A stretch of 13,214 nucleotides of DNA from an uncultured Faecalibacterium sp. Lineage in GTDB: Bacteria > Bacillota > Clostridia > Oscillospirales > Ruminococcaceae. The number at the start of each line of letters is the position of its first letter. Within the stretch, counting starts at the first letter, position 1. Below the pieces are notes generated by a model. That model did not search any database. It had not been told where the DNA came from and was given only the letters and a program-made list of their open reading frames with translations. The stretch covers positions 1 through 13,214 of the forward strand of contig CAAFQM010000186.1 of NCBI GenBank assembly GCA_900765105.1. The letters run 5' to 3'. The translations under genes were made by a program, and so were the position numbers. This document shows, piece by piece, positions 12,433-13,214 of the stretch.

Positions 12433-13214
12433 ATGGTTTCATTGGAATACATTAGTTTTGAACATAACAACATCGCTGCCGACCTTGTGAAGCAGGCTTA
12501 CGACACCCCGCCGCTGGCCTTTGTGCACAGCTACGGCTGCCAGCAGAATGTCAACGACGGCGAGCGCATCAAGGGCGTGCTGGTGGATATCGGCTACGGC
12601 CTGTGCGACAAACCCGAGGACGCCGACCTCATCCTCTTCAACACCTGCGCCGTGCGTGAGCACGCCGAGCAGCGGGTGTTCGGCAACGTGGGTGCCCTGA
12701 AGGGTCTCAAGGAGAAAAAGCCCGGTCTCATCATCGGCCTGTGCGGCTGCATGGCCAACCAGAAGCATGTGGTGGAAAAGTTGCGCAAGAGCTACCCGTA
12801 TGTGGATCTGGTCTTCGGCGTGGACGGCATCGACACCCTGCCGCAGCTCATCGCCCAGAAACTGCAGAAGCACAAGCGCGTGCTGATGGATCCGGCGCAG
12901 CGCCCGGTCATCGTGGAGAACATTCCCATCCGGCGCGAGAGCGAGTTCCGCGCATGGCTGCCCATCATGTACGGCTGCGACAACTTCTGCACCTACTGCA
13001 TCGTGCCTTACGTCCGCGGCCGTGAAAAGAGCCGCAAACCCGGCGATATCCTCGCCGAGTTCCGGGGTCTGGTGGAAGCAGGCTACAAGGAGATCACTCT
13101 GCTGGGGCAGAACGTCAACAGTTACGGCAAGGGTCTGGAAGAGCAGATCGATTTCTCCGACCTGCTCAACCTGCTGTGCACCGTGCCCGGCGACTACCAC
13201 ATCCGGTTCATGAC
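12433..13214 (+). CDS. miaB: tRNA methylthiotransferase MiaB, 3' end outside the window
   Basis: Radical-SAM enzyme that adds the 2-methylthio group to i6A37 of tRNAs. About 260 residues are present, a little over half the usual length. The N-terminal UPF0004 domain carries the three cluster cysteines in HSYGCQQN, NTCAVREHAEQRVFG and GLCGCMAN. The radical-SAM motif CxxxCxxC is CDNFCTYC, followed by IVPYVRGREKSR, the MiaB signature, and ITLLGQNVNSYG, which also favours MiaB over RimO or MtaB. The start is uncertain: ATG 12433 has GGAG only 4 nt upstream, while TTG 12442, three codons later in frame, has GAAGGATGG 5 nt upstream. Both give nearly the same protein. The gene has its own promoter after the Fur-family gene, without a visible terminator between. 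miaB often precedes mutS, which would fit the repair theme, but that region is not shown. Confidence 0.96.
   Translation, partial: MVSLEYISFEHNNIAADLVKQAYDTPPLAFVHSYGCQQNVNDGERIKGVLVDIGYGLCDKPEDADLILFNTCAVREHAEQRVFGNVGALKGLKEKKPGLIIGLCGCMANQKHVVEKLRKSYPYVDLVFGVDGIDTLPQLIAQKLQKHKRVLMDPAQRPVIVENIPIRRESEFRAWLPIMYGCDNFCTYCIVPYVRGREKSRKPGDILAEFRGLVEAGYKEITLLGQNVNSYGKGLEEQIDFSDLLNLLCTVPGDYHIRFM

Noticed and set aside
1..13214. Mobile elements, CRISPR arrays, tRNA or rRNA genes, toxin-antitoxin or defence systems
   Set aside because: None is supported by repeats, motifs or gene content; every long frame of note is explained by the listed genes or is their shadow, and no gene-free gap exceeds about 190 bp.

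Overview
The window reads as a chromosomal housekeeping segment from a GC-rich, low-temperature-adapted-free (ordinary mesophilic) Firmicute. Strong AGGAG-type ribosome binding sites, sigma-A promoters with 17-bp spacers, a PerR/Fur-family regulator and Clostridia-style UvrBA, RadC and MiaB proteins point to the Oscillospiraceae, for example a Faecalibacterium relative. The family assignment is an inference from style, not a search result. There is no phage, insertion sequence, CRISPR array or RNA gene that I can support.

Layout. (1) 25-1729, plus: a diaminopimelate decarboxylase-type PLP enzyme followed by a small three-helix membrane protein, closed by a bidirectional terminator at 1742-1778. 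(2) 1793-3419, minus: an RluA-family pseudouridine synthase overlapping a chloramphenicol-acetyltransferase-like gene, converging on that terminator. (3) 3420-3604: divergent promoters. (4) 3605-9319, plus: radC, then uvrB and uvrA overlapping by 14 nt behind their own near-consensus promoter, closed by a second bidirectional terminator. (5) 9405-10433, minus: nth (endonuclease III) followed by a GlsB/YeaQ-like membrane protein. (6) 10434-10600: a shared divergent control region. (7) 10601-12308, plus: rarA/mgsA (AAA+ replication-maintenance ATPase) and a PerR/Fur-type repressor. (8) 12433 to the end, plus: miaB with its own promoter, cut by the window edge.

How the parts work together. Five genes act on DNA damage or stalled replication (radC, uvrB, uvrA, nth, rarA). 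The control region between nth and rarA holds two 7-1-7 inverted repeats of Fur-box type, centred 52 bp apart, one just upstream of the rarA -35 and one over the end of the -10 and the start site. The second gene of the rarA operon encodes a Fur-family repressor. Its five metal ligands match peroxide-sensing PerR, but its DNA-recognition position carries the Arg typical of Fur. The simplest reading is an autoregulated operon tying replication maintenance, and perhaps base-excision repair by nth, to iron or peroxide status. This is the most interesting point in an otherwise conventional region.
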